The notes under the pieces: generated by a model
Told to the model about the DNA's origin: nothing
Databases searched by the model: none
What the model saw: the letters and a program-made list of their open reading frames with translations, nothing else
Program-made: the position numbers and the translations under genes
DNA from: Alentia gelatinosa
Lineage: Eukaryota > Annelida > Polychaeta > Phyllodocida > Polynoidae
Assembly: GCA_950022655.1 (NCBI GenBank)
Contig: OX465587.1
Location: forward strand, 23,191,716 to 23,255,715
DNA: 64,000 bases
Reading direction: 5' to 3'
Shown here: positions 63,043 to 64,000 of the stretch, piece by piece
Layout of the letters: every line of letters begins with the position of its first letter
Position numbering within the stretch: position 1 is the first letter of the stretch

Positions 63043-63336
63043 GTAAGCTGAGGATCAATCCCCCAAGTACGTCTCCAGAATAATCGTCTTTTCTTCGTCT
63101 GAGAGACTATTCTCATAAGATATAAATATGCACTGGACTTTATTACATGTGTTGTATAGTTGAATTCCGGGAGATACAGAACCGATTCGATATCATTGAT
63201 GGCAAAGCTGTTTTCCAATTTACTATTGTACCCCAGATTTTCATTCCCAGTACATACCATTTGCTTACTTGAGTAAACCAAAGATAATTAGTAGAAACCG
63301 AACAAGAGTTTAACTCGAGTAGGGGTTTCGTATTTA

Positions 63337-63543
63337 TCCTACCCCGTCTCTGCTTTTGTATTACTAAAAGATAAATATTGACTCAACGACCAACAGAACT
63401 TTTTTCATATTAGCTGACATCCTGCTCTCTGATTGGTCAATAATGTTATTACTCTAGTGGCATAAAAAACACTTTATGTCACGGCCTGCCACATAAAATT
63501 TGCCTATGTTAAGTCTATTGCGTTTTTTTTATTAGGGGTAGGA
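63337..63543 (+). mobile_element. TA-flanked MITE, copy 3 (207 bp)
   Basis: The ends are TCCTACCCCG and AGGGGTAGGA with TA at 63335-63336 and 63544-63545. It matches copy 2 at both ends (CACTTTATGTCACGGCCTGC, TATGTTAAGTCTATTGCG) but has about 85 extra internal bases including CTCTGATTGGTCAATAATG. It may be closer to the full-length form, from which the shorter copies are deleted, or it may carry an insertion. Confidence 0.88.
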
Positions 63544-64000
63544 TAATACCAATGAAGCCTCATTCATGCCAATAAGACGGTGGATTTGAACCTCCCCAAA
63601 TACCCTCAGCCGCAGGCCTTAGTGAAGACCGATATGTTTCCTATGTTCTCCCGGTCTCTCTGAGACAGCAGATTCCATATGAAAAACATTGTCACTGTGT
63701 TTTCACCCAAACTGATATCTCTCACTAAAATCTCGTTTAATGTGGAAGAAATATTGCATATGGAATGTCTGCGATCAGTAAATCGTCCAGAATTTACACA
63801 TATTAACAGTCGGAACTAGCCTGGAATCTTTGGAGTGCAATATGTCACATTGACATTCATTACATATGAGAGAGACATTTATTTATATACTGACCTACAC
63901 TAACCTATCCTTTCATACCACTTCATTGGTAATCCCCCGACATTGCACCACTACCTCCTCCCTCTCTTTGTCACCGTGTCACTGCCTGTCTTCTCATCCG

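Larger units (their letters stand above)
57379..64000 (+). other. Non-coding tail of window (intron or downstream)
   Basis: The GTGAGT donor at 57379 has no clear acceptor partner before the window ends, apart from a weak exon candidate at 62939-63042. The interval holds a CTCF-like cluster (58272-58404), a partial TAGACTTGC element (about 58640-58730), a 33-bp array, a foldback beside a MITE (60781-61050), a G17 run, a retroposed poly(A) element and a third MITE. Confidence 0.5.

Overview
This is a 64 kb piece of animal nuclear DNA. It is AT-leaning, intron-dominated and full of short non-autonomous DNA transposons and foldback elements. No operons, ribosome-binding sites or bacterial genes are visible. 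The compact GT/AG-bounded exons in long repeat-rich introns suit an invertebrate. A mollusc or other spiralian is my best guess, but nothing in the sequence is diagnostic of a clade.

The only convincing coding sequence is on the + strand and looks like pieces of one large gene, or a gene with several alternative 5' ends. First is a giant exon (about 8370-13204; ATG at 8399) that encodes about 1602 residues of acidic, Ser/Thr/Asp/Glu-rich, probably disordered protein with a GC-rich basic tail. Next are a short exon (about 19331-19498), a Ser/Arg-rich exon (ATG 41117 or an acceptor just after it, to 41659), and an exon with a perfect coiled-coil heptad register (57253-57378). Every donor and acceptor in this chain is phase 0, so all four could be joined in one frame. 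I cannot prove they are, and I do not recognise the family. The 3' end of the gene lies beyond the window. The giant exon carries a KRVHW motif that fits the PP1-docking RVxF consensus. The Ser/Arg-rich exon has four basophilic-kinase-like sites.

Layout: 1-8369 is upstream non-coding DNA with foldback and TIR elements; 8370-13204 is the giant exon; 13205-19330 is intron with a cluster of related inverted-repeat elements and a long foldback; 19331-19498 is the second exon. 19499-41122 is a large intron with most of the repeats and a CpG/GC-rich island near 37.0-37.3 kb that may be an internal promoter. 41117-41659 is the third exon, 41660-57252 is intron, and 57253-57378 is the coiled-coil exon. 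The rest, to 64000, is intron or downstream DNA with a three-site CTCF-like cluster, a 33-bp tandem array, three stacked mobile elements and a small retroposed 3' end with a poly(A) tract.

Most structure outside the exons is transposon debris. Five families can be defined from copies inside the window: a TA-flanked MITE (3 copies), a 217-bp palindromic element (3 copies), a roughly 300-400-bp element (5 full or partial copies), a 143-bp TIR element with an exact 9-bp duplication, and an element with GGCCGACGAAAA ends. One MITE sits 52 bp past the giant exon's splice donor and supplies the apparent stop codon of that reading frame, so the last 39 codons of the open frame are intron and transposon, not protein.
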